The notes: generated by a model from the sequence alone, not told the origin. Numbered from the stretch's first letter, positions 6,644 through 15,807 are shown. The stretch: DNA of 29,650 nucleotides from an uncultured Bacilli bacterium (GCA_934101235.1 CAKORH010000002.1:1-29650), one strand, 5' to 3'. Made by a program: numbers and translations.

Positions 6644-7104
6644 ATTACTGTATTCTTTATATTATTCACATCATCTACATTTATTAAATCTTTACAAATA
6701 CAAACTAAATATCCCAATAAAGTACTATCATAAATCAATGATTTAACAACAATATTATAATTATCATCTTTTAATAAAATATTATTATTTTTATTTTCCT
6801 TAGATAAATTAACATAATCTAATATTAAACGTTCTCCTACCACAGATAATAAAGAATTAGAAACAATAACTTTATTATTTTCAACTATTAATATATCAAA
6901 TGGATAACATTTACAAATATTTAACAAATTATTTAATTTATCTACATATTGTCTTAAACCAACACACTTTTTTATTACAATATTATCTCCATCGATATAT
7001 AAATCTAATTCTTCAAAATTTCCAATTTTTAACGTTTTTCTTAACTGTTTAGGAATAACAATTCTACCAAGTTCATCTATTCTTTTTTTAAAAGTATTAT
7101 TCAA
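6628..7104 (-). CDS. spoVT: Stage V sporulation transcription regulator SpoVT
   Basis: This 158-residue protein has an N-terminal AbrB/MazE-type swapped-hairpin DNA-binding domain (KRIDELGRIVIPKQLRKTLKIGNFEELDLYIDGDNIVIKK, residues about 5-45) and a C-terminal GAF-like half. That architecture is specific to SpoVT, which tunes sigma-G genes in the forespore. It lies directly downstream of mfd, exactly as in B. subtilis, and this supports the name over other AbrB paralogues. The B. subtilis protein has about 178 residues, so the GAF part is somewhat reduced. The chosen start is TTG at 7104, because GGTGAT lies directly before it; another TTG at 7116 would include that site. Confidence 0.93.
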   Translation of the reverse strand: MNNTFKKRIDELGRIVIPKQLRKTLKIGNFEELDLYIDGDNIVIKKCVGLRQYVDKLNNLLNICKCYPFDILIVENNKVIVSNSLLSVVGERLILDYVNLSKENKNNNILLKDDNYNIVVKSLIYDSTLLGYLVCICKDLINVDDVNNIKNTVIDLLT

Positions 7105-7131
7105 GTATATCACCAATATTATTATAAATAA

Positions 7132-10100
7132 TTAATCACTTTTTATACAAGTTTTAACCAATAATAACAAATCTAATAAATCCTTTACATATTCATTCTT
7201 TTTATTCAAAATATTTAATTCTATTATTATTTTTTTATTATGATATTTCAATCTAAATTTTGGATTTATACTATATATTTGTAAAAATAATTTTTCTCCG
7301 TCAATTTTATTTGAAATTTCTTCAGGTAATTCTAATTCTACATTATTAGAAATATATCTAATAGTGTTAATTTTTAAACTATCAGCAACATTTTGAAACC
7401 ATTCTTCATACATATAATTTATAATATCAGAATTTAATTTACCAAATCTATCTTCTAATTCAAATTTAATTTTATCAAAACTTTCTTTAGAGTTTATTTC
7501 ATTTATTAATTTATGTATCTCTATTCTAATTGCTTCATCATCTACATAATCTAAAGATATTGAGGTATTTACATTTAATAAACTATTTACATTAGTATTA
7601 TTATCAACGTTTTCTATACCCTTAATTTTATTTATTTCATCCTGTACCATATCCATATACAAATCTATACCTATTGCACTTATAAAACCAGACTGTGAAC
7701 TGCCTAATAATTCACCAGCACCTCTTATAGATAAGTCTCTCATTGCAATTTTATAACCACTACCTAATTCAGTAAAATCTTTAATTGTTTTCAATCTTTT
7801 AATAGCAATATCATTTAACATTTTATCTTTCTCATACATCATATATGCATAAGCAATTCTATCACTTCTTCCAACTCTACCACGTATTTGATATAACTGA
7901 CTTAGACCAAATCTATCAGCATTTTTGATAATTAAAGTATTAACATTAGGAATATCTATACCTGTTTCAATAATTGTTGTACAAATGAGTACATTAAATT
8001 TTCCATCAACAAAATCATTTACAACACTATCAAGTTTATCCTTATCCATTCTTCCATGAGCCATACATATTTTTGCATCTGGAACTAAAGTAGAAACCTT
8101 CTGATATTCATTAAGTAATCCTTCTATATTATTTAATAACAAATATACTTGACCATCTCTTGACAATTCTTTATAAATAGCTTCTTTTAGTAAATAATCA
8201 TTTTCTTCTACTACATAAGTTTGAACAGGAAATCTATTTATAGGTGGAGTATCTATTATTGACATATCCTTTACTCCACTCATTGCCATTTTTAAAGTTC
8301 TAGGTATAGGAGTTGCTGACAATGTCAAAACATTTACATTATTTTTTAATTGCTTAATTTTTTCTTTTTGACTAACTCCAAATCGTTGTTCCTCATCAAT
8401 AATCAATAATCCTAAATTTTTAAATTTAATTTGTTCATTTAATATTTTATGTGTTCCTATAACAATATCTATAATTCCTCTATCTACGCCATCAATTATA
8501 CGCTTAAATTCTTTTTGCGAAGTGAATCTATTTAATATCTCAATATTCACAGGAAAATGCCTAAATCTTTTTTTAGCATTTTCATATTGTTGCTTACTTA
8601 ATATAGTAGTAGGACAAAGATAAGCAACTTGTCTATTATTCATTACAGTCCTAAACATTGCTCTCATTGCAACTTCAGTTTTACCAAAACCAACATCACC
8701 ACATAATAATCTATCCATTGGTTTTGTACTAGATAAATCATTTAAAATATCATTAATAGATTTCAATTGATCTTTTGTTTCTTCATATTCAAAATCACTA
8801 TTAAATAATTCTTCTTCTGGTGTAGAAACATATTTTTCACCAACAGCAAGTTCTCTTTCAGCGTATAATTTTATTAATTCATCAGATATATCATGAATTT
8901 TATTTCTTGCCTTATTTTTTGCCTTAATCCAATTATTACTATTTAAACCATTTAATTTAGGATTAACAGTATCATTATCGCCATACTTATAAATTGTTTC
9001 TATTTTTTGAGCAGGTATATAAACCTTATCATTCCCATCATATTTAAGTAACAAATAATCTTTTTTTATACCATTATTTTCTAAAGTAACTAAACCCTGA
9101 TACTGACCAATGCCATGTACAACATGAACTACATAATCACCTTTTTTTAAATCTTCAAATCCTTTAATTCTTCTACCAATATTATAATGATTTATAAAAA
9201 CTGATTTTTTCTTAACATTTTCAATATCATATTCAGAAATAACAATATATTTATCAAAAATAAAACCTGATTCTATATTTCTCTTAATAATATTTACTCT
9301 ATCTTTCATTATATTACTAAAAGAAATATCATTACCAAAAAGAGAAATAATCTTATTTATTAATACTTCATTTTCCAACATAAAAACTATATAATAATCA
9401 TTTATCATTTTCTTTACATAACTATACAAATTATCGAAATTATTATTAAAATTTAATATATCTTTAGATTGATATTTAATAATATTATTGTCAACTGGAA
9501 CGTCTTCAATTGTATTAATATATATATTATTTAATGATTTAATTTTATCTAAACTATTAAAAAAACAAATTTCACTATCAAATGCATCTTTATTACTAAG
9601 AAAAGAATTATAACAATTTAATATTATATTAAAGTCTAGAAAAAATACTAGTACATCATCTAATATAACGATAATATTATCTTTTTCATTACTACCATTA
9701 TCAGTAAAACTATATAAATCAAAGCAATCAATATTAGTATTAGATATTTGACTTTCAACATCAAATTTTCTAATAGATTCAATACTATCACCGAAAAACT
9801 CTATTCTAATTGCTTCATCACTTTGAATAGGATATATATCAATTATAAAATTTCTAATAGCATATTCACCTGTATTAGTAACTAAATTTGTTTTAATATA
9901 AGAATTATTTTCTAAAAAAGAAACAATATCTTTTCTATTGGTTCCATAATCAATATGGATATGTTCTATCTTTTTATCAATATTTTTTAAATATCCAGAC
10001 AAGTTAGTTACAACAATATTTCTTTTATTATTATTAACTTTATTTAAAGTATCAATTCTAACTACACGAAGATCAGGACTGGTACTAATAGCAAGGACAG

Positions 10101-10311
10101 TTGCAAATTCATCCATCGGAAAAAGATATACATTATTATTTAATTTCTGTATACCTTTATAAATCATATTAGCATCATATAATGAATCAGTTACAACCAA
10201 TACATTTTTATTCGTAGTTTCAAAATAATTAATTATATATTCATTTATTAATGCAGAATTCAAACCAGTTATAGTTAAATTATTTTTATATTCAAATATT
10301 TCATTAAACAT
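7132..10311 (-). CDS. mfd: Transcription-repair coupling factor Mfd
   Basis: Mfd is an ATP-driven translocase that pushes RNA polymerase stalled at DNA lesions off the template and recruits UvrA. At 1059 residues it shows the expected order: UvrB-like N-terminal region (residues 1-330); the RNA-polymerase-interacting CarD-like domain with LKKGDYVVHVVHGIGQYQGL (about 390-460); the SF2 translocase with Walker A GDVGFGKTEVA (about 540), DEEQ box IIDEEQRFGVSQ (about 638), LSATPIPRTL, and RIRGRVGRSDR-type motif VI (QIRGRVGRSD); then the TRCF C-terminal domain. It is about 10 percent shorter than the Bacillus protein, mainly in the N-terminal half. ATG at 10311 follows AAAGTGAT, which overlaps the pth stop. 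Confidence 0.98.
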   Translation of the reverse strand: MFNEIFEYKNNLTITGLNSALINEYIINYFETTNKNVLVVTDSLYDANMIYKGIQKLNNNVYLFPMDEFATVLAISTSPDLRVVRIDTLNKVNNNKRNIVVTNLSGYLKNIDKKIEHIHIDYGTNRKDIVSFLENNSYIKTNLVTNTGEYAIRNFIIDIYPIQSDEAIRIEFFGDSIESIRKFDVESQISNTNIDCFDLYSFTDNGSNEKDNIIVILDDVLVFFLDFNIILNCYNSFLSNKDAFDSEICFFNSLDKIKSLNNIYINTIEDVPVDNNIIKYQSKDILNFNNNFDNLYSYVKKMINDYYIVFMLENEVLINKIISLFGNDISFSNIMKDRVNIIKRNIESGFIFDKYIVISEYDIENVKKKSVFINHYNIGRRIKGFEDLKKGDYVVHVVHGIGQYQGLVTLENNGIKKDYLLLKYDGNDKVYIPAQKIETIYKYGDNDTVNPKLNGLNSNNWIKAKNKARNKIHDISDELIKLYAERELAVGEKYVSTPEEELFNSDFEYEETKDQLKSINDILNDLSSTKPMDRLLCGDVGFGKTEVAMRAMFRTVMNNRQVAYLCPTTILSKQQYENAKKRFRHFPVNIEILNRFTSQKEFKRIIDGVDRGIIDIVIGTHKILNEQIKFKNLGLLIIDEEQRFGVSQKEKIKQLKNNVNVLTLSATPIPRTLKMAMSGVKDMSIIDTPPINRFPVQTYVVEENDYLLKEAIYKELSRDGQVYLLLNNIEGLLNEYQKVSTLVPDAKICMAHGRMDKDKLDSVVNDFVDGKFNVLICTTIIETGIDIPNVNTLIIKNADRFGLSQLYQIRGRVGRSDRIAYAYMMYEKDKMLNDIAIKRLKTIKDFTELGSGYKIAMRDLSIRGAGELLGSSQSGFISAIGIDLYMDMVQDEINKIKGIENVDNNTNVNSLLNVNTSISLDYVDDEAIRIEIHKLINEINSKESFDKIKFELEDRFGKLNSDIINYMYEEWFQNVADSLKINTIRYISNNVELELPEEISNKIDGEKLFLQIYSINPKFRLKYHNKKIIIELNILNKKNEYVKDLLDLLLLVKTCIKSD

Positions 10312-10316
10312 ATAAA

Positions 10317-10862
10317 TCACTTTCTATTATATATATTCATAACATAATTAATATCATTACTTAAAAAATCATTTATTGCACTATTAATCTTATCAAAATC
10401 TAATTTTTCTATATCTTTTTTACTAAATTTACTCAAAACAAAATCAATAGTATCTTTTTTATACTCATTATTTATACCAATTTTAAGTCTTGAAAATTCT
10501 TGACTACCTAAACAATTTATAATAGATTTTATACCATTATGACCACCACTACTACTATTAAATTTAAATTTTATCATTCCAACATCCAAATCTAAATCAT
10601 CTTGTATTATTAAAATATCTTTCAAAGATATTTTATAAAAATTAACAAATTCAAAAACTGACAAACCAGAATTGTTCATATACGTTTGTGGTTTTAAAAA
10701 TATAACTTTTTCATTATTAATATTTTTTTCATAATACAAACCATTAAATTTTGATTTATAATCGACTTTTCCTAAATAATTATCTAAAACCATAAATCCA
10801 ATATTATGACGAGTATTATCATATTTTTTTTCAGGATTTCCTAAACCAACAATTAATTTCAT
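10317..10862 (-). CDS. pth: Peptidyl-tRNA hydrolase
   Basis: Pth releases peptides from peptidyl-tRNAs that drop off ribosomes. The 181-residue protein contains KLIVGLGNPEKKYDNTRHNIGF with the catalytic pair Asn9/His19 (Asn10/His20 in E. coli numbering), FLKPQTYMNNSG, the IIQDDLDLDVG acid motif and SSGGHNGIKSI. ATG at 10862 follows GGAGGAAAA. Here it sits between trmN6 and mfd; in B. subtilis pth and mfd are also near-neighbours (as spoVC-fin-mfd), but fin is absent and the block has moved next to ricT-trmN6. The start overlaps the trmN6 stop by 4 bases. Confidence 0.97.
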   Translation of the reverse strand: MKLIVGLGNPEKKYDNTRHNIGFMVLDNYLGKVDYKSKFNGLYYEKNINNEKVIFLKPQTYMNNSGLSVFEFVNFYKISLKDILIIQDDLDLDVGMIKFKFNSSSGGHNGIKSIINCLGSQEFSRLKIGINNEYKKDTIDFVLSKFSKKDIEKLDFDKINSAINDFLSNDINYVMNIYNRK

Positions 10863-11536
10863 TTTTCCTCCAAATAATCTTCAACAAATAAAGGTTTTAA
10901 AACTTTTAAATCATCTTTACATAAATATTTTGCTTCAATTAATATAAAACATGAATCACAATCCTTATTATTGTAAACAAATTGTAATCTTCTTAATCCA
11001 AAATTATACTTTTTTAATATTGAAAAAAGCTCAATTAGTCTATCACACCTATGAACCAAATACAAGCTTCCACTATGATTAATTAATTTTGATGAAATAT
11101 TTATAATATCTTCTAAATTAATTTTTACTTCATGTCTAGCAATAGTTAAAACATCATTTTTATTAAGAATACTACTTTCATGCACTTTAAAATATGGCGG
11201 ATTACAAGTAATAATATCAAATTTAAAATCAAATTTATCCAAAATATTTTTTGCATCTTCATTAATTAATTTAATATTTTTAATTTTATTATACTTAACA
11301 CTTTTTACACCTAATTCATAAATATTTTTCTGAAGTTCTACTCCATAAATATTTTTATCAGTTTTAATAGACAAAACTAATGGAATAGGAGCATTACCAG
11401 TACACAAATCTAAAATATTTTTTGTTTTTAAATTTATATTTACAAATTCTGCAAGTAATACAGAATCAATGGAATATTTAAAATAATTTTCATTTTGAAA
11501 TATCTTTAAATTATAATTTAATAAATCATTTAACAT
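10859..11536 (-). CDS. trmN6: tRNA1(Val) A37 N6-methyltransferase-like (YabB/TrmN6)
   Basis: This 225-residue class I SAM-dependent methyltransferase has YSIDSVLLAEFV near the N-terminus, motif I ILDLCTGNAPIPL (about residues 40-52), and the catalytic NPPYF (about residue 115) typical of N6-adenine modification. Family members such as E. coli TrmN6/YfiC modify A37 of tRNA(Val), and B. subtilis YabB is the local orthologue. Its placement directly after ricT (with yabA removed) supports orthology. ATG at 11536 overlaps the ricT coding end by 11 bases, with GAAGTTGAT upstream as a modest ribosome site. The precise tRNA target in this organism is not known. Confidence 0.88.
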   Translation of the reverse strand: MLNDLLNYNLKIFQNENYFKYSIDSVLLAEFVNINLKTKNILDLCTGNAPIPLVLSIKTDKNIYGVELQKNIYELGVKSVKYNKIKNIKLINEDAKNILDKFDFKFDIITCNPPYFKVHESSILNKNDVLTIARHEVKINLEDIINISSKLINHSGSLYLVHRCDRLIELFSILKKYNFGLRRLQFVYNNKDCDSCFILIEAKYLCKDDLKVLKPLFVEDYLEEK

Positions 11537-12305
11537 TATTATCAACTTCTTTTATTATTCCATTACAATCAACTGTGATTTTATTTCTTAAAATATCTAC
11601 TTTCAATACTTTACAATCTTGATCGTCTATTTTAATAACTTCATTAATTTTAGGATATTTCTTTTTACATTCTTTATATGTTTCGTTTTCATAAGATAAA
11701 CAACATAATAATCTACCACAACATCCATTAATTTTGGAAGGATTTAAAGATAAATTTTGATTCTTAGCCATATTTATTGAAATACCATCCATATTACTTT
11801 TAAATCTTTTACAACACAATACCATACCACAAGGTCCGATACCACCTATTTCTTTCGCCTTATCTCTAACTCCAACTTGATGTAATTCAATATGAGTTTT
11901 ATATTTTGCTGCTAAATACTTAACTAATTCTCTAAAATCTACTCTTTCATCTGCTAAAAAATTTACAATTAACTGACTCCTATCAAAAGTATAACTAGCA
12001 TCAATTATATTCATTATAATATTATCTTCAATAACTTTTCTTTTTAAATCAGATAATACAATATCAGCATCTTTTAAATTTTTAAGGTAAGTATTATAAT
12101 CTTTTTTATTTGCTTTTTTTATAACATTTTTTAAATTTTGTATTTTTTTAATTTTATCATTACTTATAGATTCATGTTCAATTATACCAAATTGTATACC
12201 TTTTTCAGTTTCAACTAAAACATAATCTTTATGTTTTAATTCTATTTCACTATTAAAGTAATATAATTTACCATCATTTTTAAATTTAACAGAAACAACA
12301 TTCAT
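11526..12305 (-). CDS. ricT: PSP1-domain regulator RicT (YaaT)
   Basis: RicT forms the Y-complex with RicA and RicF, which affects RNase Y-dependent mRNA maturation and, in B. subtilis, the phosphorelay for sporulation, competence and biofilm. The 259-residue protein has the PSP1 region with GIGPCGMVLCCKRF and INGCCGRLLCCLSYENETYKECKKKYP; the cysteine array agrees with the Fe-S cluster reported for this family. It follows holB as in B. subtilis. The start is ambiguous: ATG at 12305 or ATG at 12314, both just around the holB stop; I prefer 12305 because GTGATG then has a usable distance. Confidence 0.95.
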   Translation of the reverse strand: MNVVSVKFKNDGKLYYFNSEIELKHKDYVLVETEKGIQFGIIEHESISNDKIKKIQNLKNVIKKANKKDYNTYLKNLKDADIVLSDLKRKVIEDNIIMNIIDASYTFDRSQLIVNFLADERVDFRELVKYLAAKYKTHIELHQVGVRDKAKEIGGIGPCGMVLCCKRFKSNMDGISINMAKNQNLSLNPSKINGCCGRLLCCLSYENETYKECKKKYPKINEVIKIDDQDCKVLKVDILRNKITVDCNGIIKEVDNNVK

Positions 12306-12306
12306 A

Positions 12307-13026
12307 TTATTCATCACTACTTTCTAAAAATAAAGTATCCATTACATAATCAACATTAACATTGCTATTTAACATACTTATAACATTATTTAGTTTTTTT
12401 ATTAATAAAATATTCTTCTCATTAACATCATTATAACACTTTAACAAATAACTATTAAAAATATTTATTAATTCATTTCTATCATATTTTTCAAGTACTT
12501 TTTTTGCTCTAAATAAACTGACATATTTATTATCATCAAACAATTTATCCAAAATTGTAGTATCATCATCACAAGCAAATGAAGAATCATAAAATGTATT
12601 TACTATTTGACATCTACTCTTTATTGTAGGTAAAACAGCATCCAGATTAGTTGTAACAAAAAATGCAATAACACTTTCAGCTGGTTCTTCTAAAAATTTT
12701 AAAATTATATTAGCAGAAGAAGAATTTAATTTATGAGCTTCTTCAATTAAATAAATTCTATATTTGTTAATATATGTGGTATTTTGAAAAAAAACTTTTA
12801 ATGATTCAATCTCTTCTTTCAAAATATTCTTTTTTTCACTTTTTTTTACAACATAATAATCACTTTCTATCAAATTAAGATTATTAACATTAAATATTTT
12901 TTTAACTAAATTTTCTAAATCATTAGTACACGATAAAAAATCATTAGTATAAAATATATACGAATGAGAATTTTTTTTGCACTCAAATTCATTTAAAATA
13001 CCATTAAAAACATCATTATCAAACAA
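12307..13026 (-). CDS. holB: DNA polymerase III delta-prime subunit
   Basis: This is the 239-residue clamp-loader subunit. The sequence has HSYIFYTND where an ATP-binding loop would be in DnaX, so Walker A is missing, as expected for delta-prime. It keeps the partner-site elements KYRIYLIEEAHKLNSSSANIILKFLEEPAESVIAFFVTTNLDAVLPTIKSRCQIV, including the SRC motif. It is shorter than the about 330 residues of the Bacillus protein, having a reduced C-terminal collar domain. The start is TTG at 13026 with AGGTGG upstream; that ribosome site lies within the last codons of bofA. In B. subtilis a long block including tmk separates bofA from holB; it is absent here. Confidence 0.92.
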   Translation of the reverse strand: MFDNDVFNGILNEFECKKNSHSYIFYTNDFLSCTNDLENLVKKIFNVNNLNLIESDYYVVKKSEKKNILKEEIESLKVFFQNTTYINKYRIYLIEEAHKLNSSSANIILKFLEEPAESVIAFFVTTNLDAVLPTIKSRCQIVNTFYDSSFACDDDTTILDKLFDDNKYVSLFRAKKVLEKYDRNELINIFNSYLLKCYNDVNEKNILLIKKLNNVISMLNSNVNVDYVMDTLFLESSDE

Positions 13027-13029
13027 ATA

Positions 13030-13197
13030 TTACCACCTACTTAAAAATAATAACATTATTATACCTGGAAAACCAAAAAAATACGATATAAATAAACTAA
13101 AAATATTTATAGGAACATTATAACCAATTTTAGAAAGAAATATATTCATTGTAAATAAATATATCAAAGAAACAAAGAATTTTTTTAAAAATTTCAT
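13030..13197 (-). CDS. bofA: Pro-sigma-K processing inhibitor BofA (55 residues)
   Basis: This short gene was found by reading the recR-holB gap. ATG at 13197 follows AGGTGATAAT and the frame runs 55 codons to TAA. The protein is highly hydrophobic with two membrane segments; the C-terminal half, KIGYNVPINIFSLFISYFFGFPGIIMLL, has the BofA signature: a YN-P-N type motif in the loop, followed by a G-x-PG helix end. BofA holds the SpoIVFB protease inactive in the outer forespore membrane until sigma-K activation. The position right after recR equals that in B. subtilis (recR-yaaL-bofA) with yaaL missing. The family's usual length is about 85 residues, so the N-terminal helix is reduced. Confidence 0.85.
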   Translation of the reverse strand: MKFLKKFFVSLIYLFTMNIFLSKIGYNVPINIFSLFISYFFGFPGIIMLLFLSRW

Positions 13198-13231
13198 ATT
13201 ATCACCTATAAAATAATATGCTTCAAATCAT

Positions 13232-13828
13232 CTAAATATCTTTTCTATCCTGCAATGCTCTATCTAAAGTTATAGAATCTAAATAATCTATTTCTACCCC
13301 CATAGGTATACCATAAGAAAGTCTAGTAATTTTAACATTATATTTTTCTAATATCTTTTTTAAATATAAAGTTGTTGCCTCACCTTCAATCGAAGGTTTT
13401 AAAGCAATTATAACTTCAATATCGCCTTTCAATTTAGAAATACGATCCATTAAGGAAGCAATATTTAATTCGTCTGGTGTGATTCCATCAATTGGAGATA
13501 TAACACCATTAAGTACATGATACTTTCCATCATAATTGCCAGATTTTTCAAACATAAAAACACTTTTATAATCTTCTACTACACAAATAAGATTATCATT
13601 TCTTACATTAGATGAACAAATATTACAAATATCTTTATCAGTTATATGACCGCATATTTTGCAATAAGTAATATTATCTTTTAATTCTTTAATACTTTTT
13701 GCAAAGTTAACGACATCTTCTTTAGTCATATCTAAAACAGACATCGATAATCTTTCAGCCGTTTTTTCTCCTATGCCATTAAATTTTTTAAAATATTCAA
13801 TAGTCTTTGATAAAATATCAGGATACAT
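13232..13828 (-). CDS. recR: Recombination mediator RecR
   Basis: RecR works with RecO and RecF to load RecA onto gapped DNA. The 198-residue protein shows the helix-hairpin-helix FNGIGEKTAERL, a four-cysteine zinc finger (CKICGHITDKDICNIC), the Toprim segment ICVVEDYKSVFMFEKSG and KPSIEGEATTLYLKKIL, and the C-terminal SYGIPMGVEIDYLD. ATG at 13828 overlaps the stop of the YbaB gene (TAATG), so the two are translationally coupled. The dnaX-yaaK-recR order is conserved across Firmicutes. Confidence 0.98.
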   Translation of the reverse strand: MYPDILSKTIEYFKKFNGIGEKTAERLSMSVLDMTKEDVVNFAKSIKELKDNITYCKICGHITDKDICNICSSNVRNDNLICVVEDYKSVFMFEKSGNYDGKYHVLNGVISPIDGITPDELNIASLMDRISKLKGDIEVIIALKPSIEGEATTLYLKKILEKYNVKITRLSYGIPMGVEIDYLDSITLDRALQDRKDI

Positions 13829-14124
13829 TAAAATAAACCACCTAAAGAACCGTACATACCCATTTTTTTCTCAACTTCTTTATCAATTTTTGAATATGCA
13901 TCTTCTATGGCTATCTTAATCATATCTTCCAAACATTCTAAATCTTCTTCGTCCATTGTTGTCTTATTTTTTATCTTAATTTGTTTTATTTTTTTGCTTC
14001 CAAATAATGTAGCTTCAACCCATTCACTTTCTCCAACAAAAATCATTGAATTGATTTCCTCTTGTTTTTTTTGTAAATCTTTTTGCATCTTTTGTGCTTG
14101 TTGCATAATATTATTAATATTCAT
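13828..14124 (-). CDS. YbaB/EbfC-family nucleoid-associated protein (YaaK)
   Basis: This 98-residue DNA-binding protein has an N-terminal amphipathic helix rich in Gln, Met and Lys (NNIMQQAQKMQKDLQKKQEEIN), a short sheet (SEWVEATLFGSKKIKQIKIK), and a C-terminal helix plus Gly-rich end (MGMYGSLGGLF). Dimers clamp DNA in a tweezer-like form; the cellular role is not settled, but association with RecR/DnaX is near-universal by gene order. ATG at 14124 is 7 bases from AGGAG, whereas ATG at 14130 would be too close to it. Confidence 0.93.
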   Translation of the reverse strand: MNINNIMQQAQKMQKDLQKKQEEINSMIFVGESEWVEATLFGSKKIKQIKIKNKTTMDEEDLECLEDMIKIAIEDAYSKIDKEVEKKMGMYGSLGGLF

Positions 14125-14142
14125 ATCCATTCTCCTATCTAA

Positions 14143-15807
14143 TTAATTTACTTCTAATATATCAGTTCCAAATAAACTTTCAGCTAATTCAACAGTCTCA
14201 TTTTTTTCATCTGACATATATTTTACATCATTTTCATCAATATAATTATATACTTTATCTTTATTTCTTATAAATTCTTGTCTTATAGCATCCCATTCAT
14301 CTAATGAAATAGCGATAAATTTATATACTGAATTATTCTTATCATTATAATATTTTTCTATATTATTTACATTCTCATTGAATATAATAGCATCACTTGT
14401 ATCTTTAAAAGAAAAAATAACATTTTTTGATGAAACCACTTCTATTGTAGCATTTTCTATAAAACCTAACAATTTAAAATTGTTTTCTATAGACAATTTA
14501 TCTTTAAATTCTTGAAAAGTAAGTAAAAATTTTTGTTTTAAGTCTTTAGAAGCTTTATAAAAACTATTGTTAACTCTTATTTTTTTAATTTCATCATTAA
14601 TAATGACACTACTACTATTATGTTCCTCTAATATTTTTTCATCATTCACTTTATTTACATTTTTTTCATCAATTTTATTATTAACCTCAATATCAGAACC
14701 ATCTTCATCAATATTATTTTTATTAATATCATTATTTTTTACACTTTTTTGTAAAGTTTCAGTATGGGAAATATTAACATCATTATTTCCCGGGAAATAA
14801 TTTATAGATAATAATTCAACTTTAATTAATGTAAATGGATTTACAATAGAATTAAAATTTTGAACGATATCATTAAGTTTAAAAATTAAATTTCTAATAT
14901 TTAACAGATATTCTCTAGATTTATATTGATTATCAATAATTATATTCAATAAATATTCTACAAATTCATTTATGAAATTTAATGGAGTTATACCACAATT
15001 AGAAATTTCATTTATTTGTTCGTTTATTGCGTTATAATCATTATTTTCTATTGATGTCAATAAATTGCCTAATACGTTTTTATTTATAAACCCAAAACTT
15101 TTCTCGACTATATTACTAGTAATTTTAGAAGACAATTTTGATGTTTTATCTAAATAGCTAAGCGCATCTCTCAAACAACCATTTGACATATTAACAATTT
15201 CTTCTAAAGCATCATTATCTATTTCAATATGTTCTAATTGACATATTTTATGTAAATGCTGTTTCATTACCTCAAAAGAAATTTTTGTAAAGTCAAATCT
15301 CTGACACCTTGACATAACAGTGTCAGGTATTTTATTAATTTCAGTTGTAGCGAGTATAAATATTACATGACTAGGAGGTTCTTCCAAAGTTTTTAAAAAA
15401 GCATTCCAAGCACTATTTGATAACATATGAACTTCATCTATTATATATACTTTATACTTAGAACTATAAGGAGCGACCTTTACACTGTCACGTAAATTAC
15501 GTATTTCTTCTACGCCATTATTACTAGCAGCATCTATTTCAATAATATCCGCTGACTCATTGTAAGTTTTACACATATCACATTCATCACAAGAAATACC
15601 ATTTTCATTATGTAAACAATTTAACGTTTTAGCAAATATTTTTGCTGTACTTGTTTTTCCTGTTCCTCTTGGGCCCGTAAATATGTAAGCGTGAGCAATT
15701 TTATTGGCTTTTATAGAGTTAATTAAAACATCTTTTATATTTTCTTGTCCAACTAATTCTGTAAAGTTTTTAGGACGATATTTTCTATAAAATACTTTAT
15801 AATCCAC
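14143..15807 (-). CDS. dnaX: DNA polymerase III gamma/tau subunit
   Basis: DnaX is the clamp-loader ATPase. The 554-residue protein has Walker A GPRGTGKTS (about residues 44-52), the zinc-binding set C-DECDMC (about 64-79), Walker B IIDEVHML, and sensor motif SRCQRF. Domains I-III end near residue 330. A low-complexity acidic/Asn-rich linker (about 340-400) then leads to the tau-specific C-terminal part that contacts the polymerase. GTG at 15807 is the start, 8 bases after AGGAGG. The linker codons around residues 337-341 (YFPGN) are formed by a perfect Noc-binding sequence, listed separately. I found no clear frameshift heptamer for a gamma form, and did not test this exhaustively. Confidence 0.97.
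   Translation of the reverse strand: MDYKVFYRKYRPKNFTELVGQENIKDVLINSIKANKIAHAYIFTGPRGTGKTSTAKIFAKTLNCLHNENGISCDECDMCKTYNESADIIEIDAASNNGVEEIRNLRDSVKVAPYSSKYKVYIIDEVHMLSNSAWNAFLKTLEEPPSHVIFILATTEINKIPDTVMSRCQRFDFTKISFEVMKQHLHKICQLEHIEIDNDALEEIVNMSNGCLRDALSYLDKTSKLSSKITSNIVEKSFGFINKNVLGNLLTSIENNDYNAINEQINEISNCGITPLNFINEFVEYLLNIIIDNQYKSREYLLNIRNLIFKLNDIVQNFNSIVNPFTLIKVELLSINYFPGNNDVNISHTETLQKSVKNNDINKNNIDEDGSDIEVNNKIDEKNVNKVNDEKILEEHNSSSVIINDEIKKIRVNNSFYKASKDLKQKFLLTFQEFKDKLSIENNFKLLGFIENATIEVVSSKNVIFSFKDTSDAIIFNENVNNIEKYYNDKNNSVYKFIAISLDEWDAIRQEFIRNKDKVYNYIDENDVKYMSDEKNETVELAESLFGTDILEVN
14785..14798. promoter_or_regulatory. Noc-binding sequence (NBS) inside dnaX
   Basis: ATTTCCCGGGAAAT is identical to the 14-bp palindrome bound by the Bacillus nucleoid-occlusion protein Noc. 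The symmetry extends to 20 bp (14782-14801). It falls in the variable linker of DnaX and uses the G+C-rich CCG-GGA codon pair, out of character for this AT-rich gene. Noc itself is not in the window. Confidence 0.75.

Noticed and set aside
12307..13026. holB as a broken DnaX copy, because Walker A is absent
   Set aside because: Delta-prime subunits commonly lack a functional Walker A; the SRC motif and the gene order before ricT identify it as holB.
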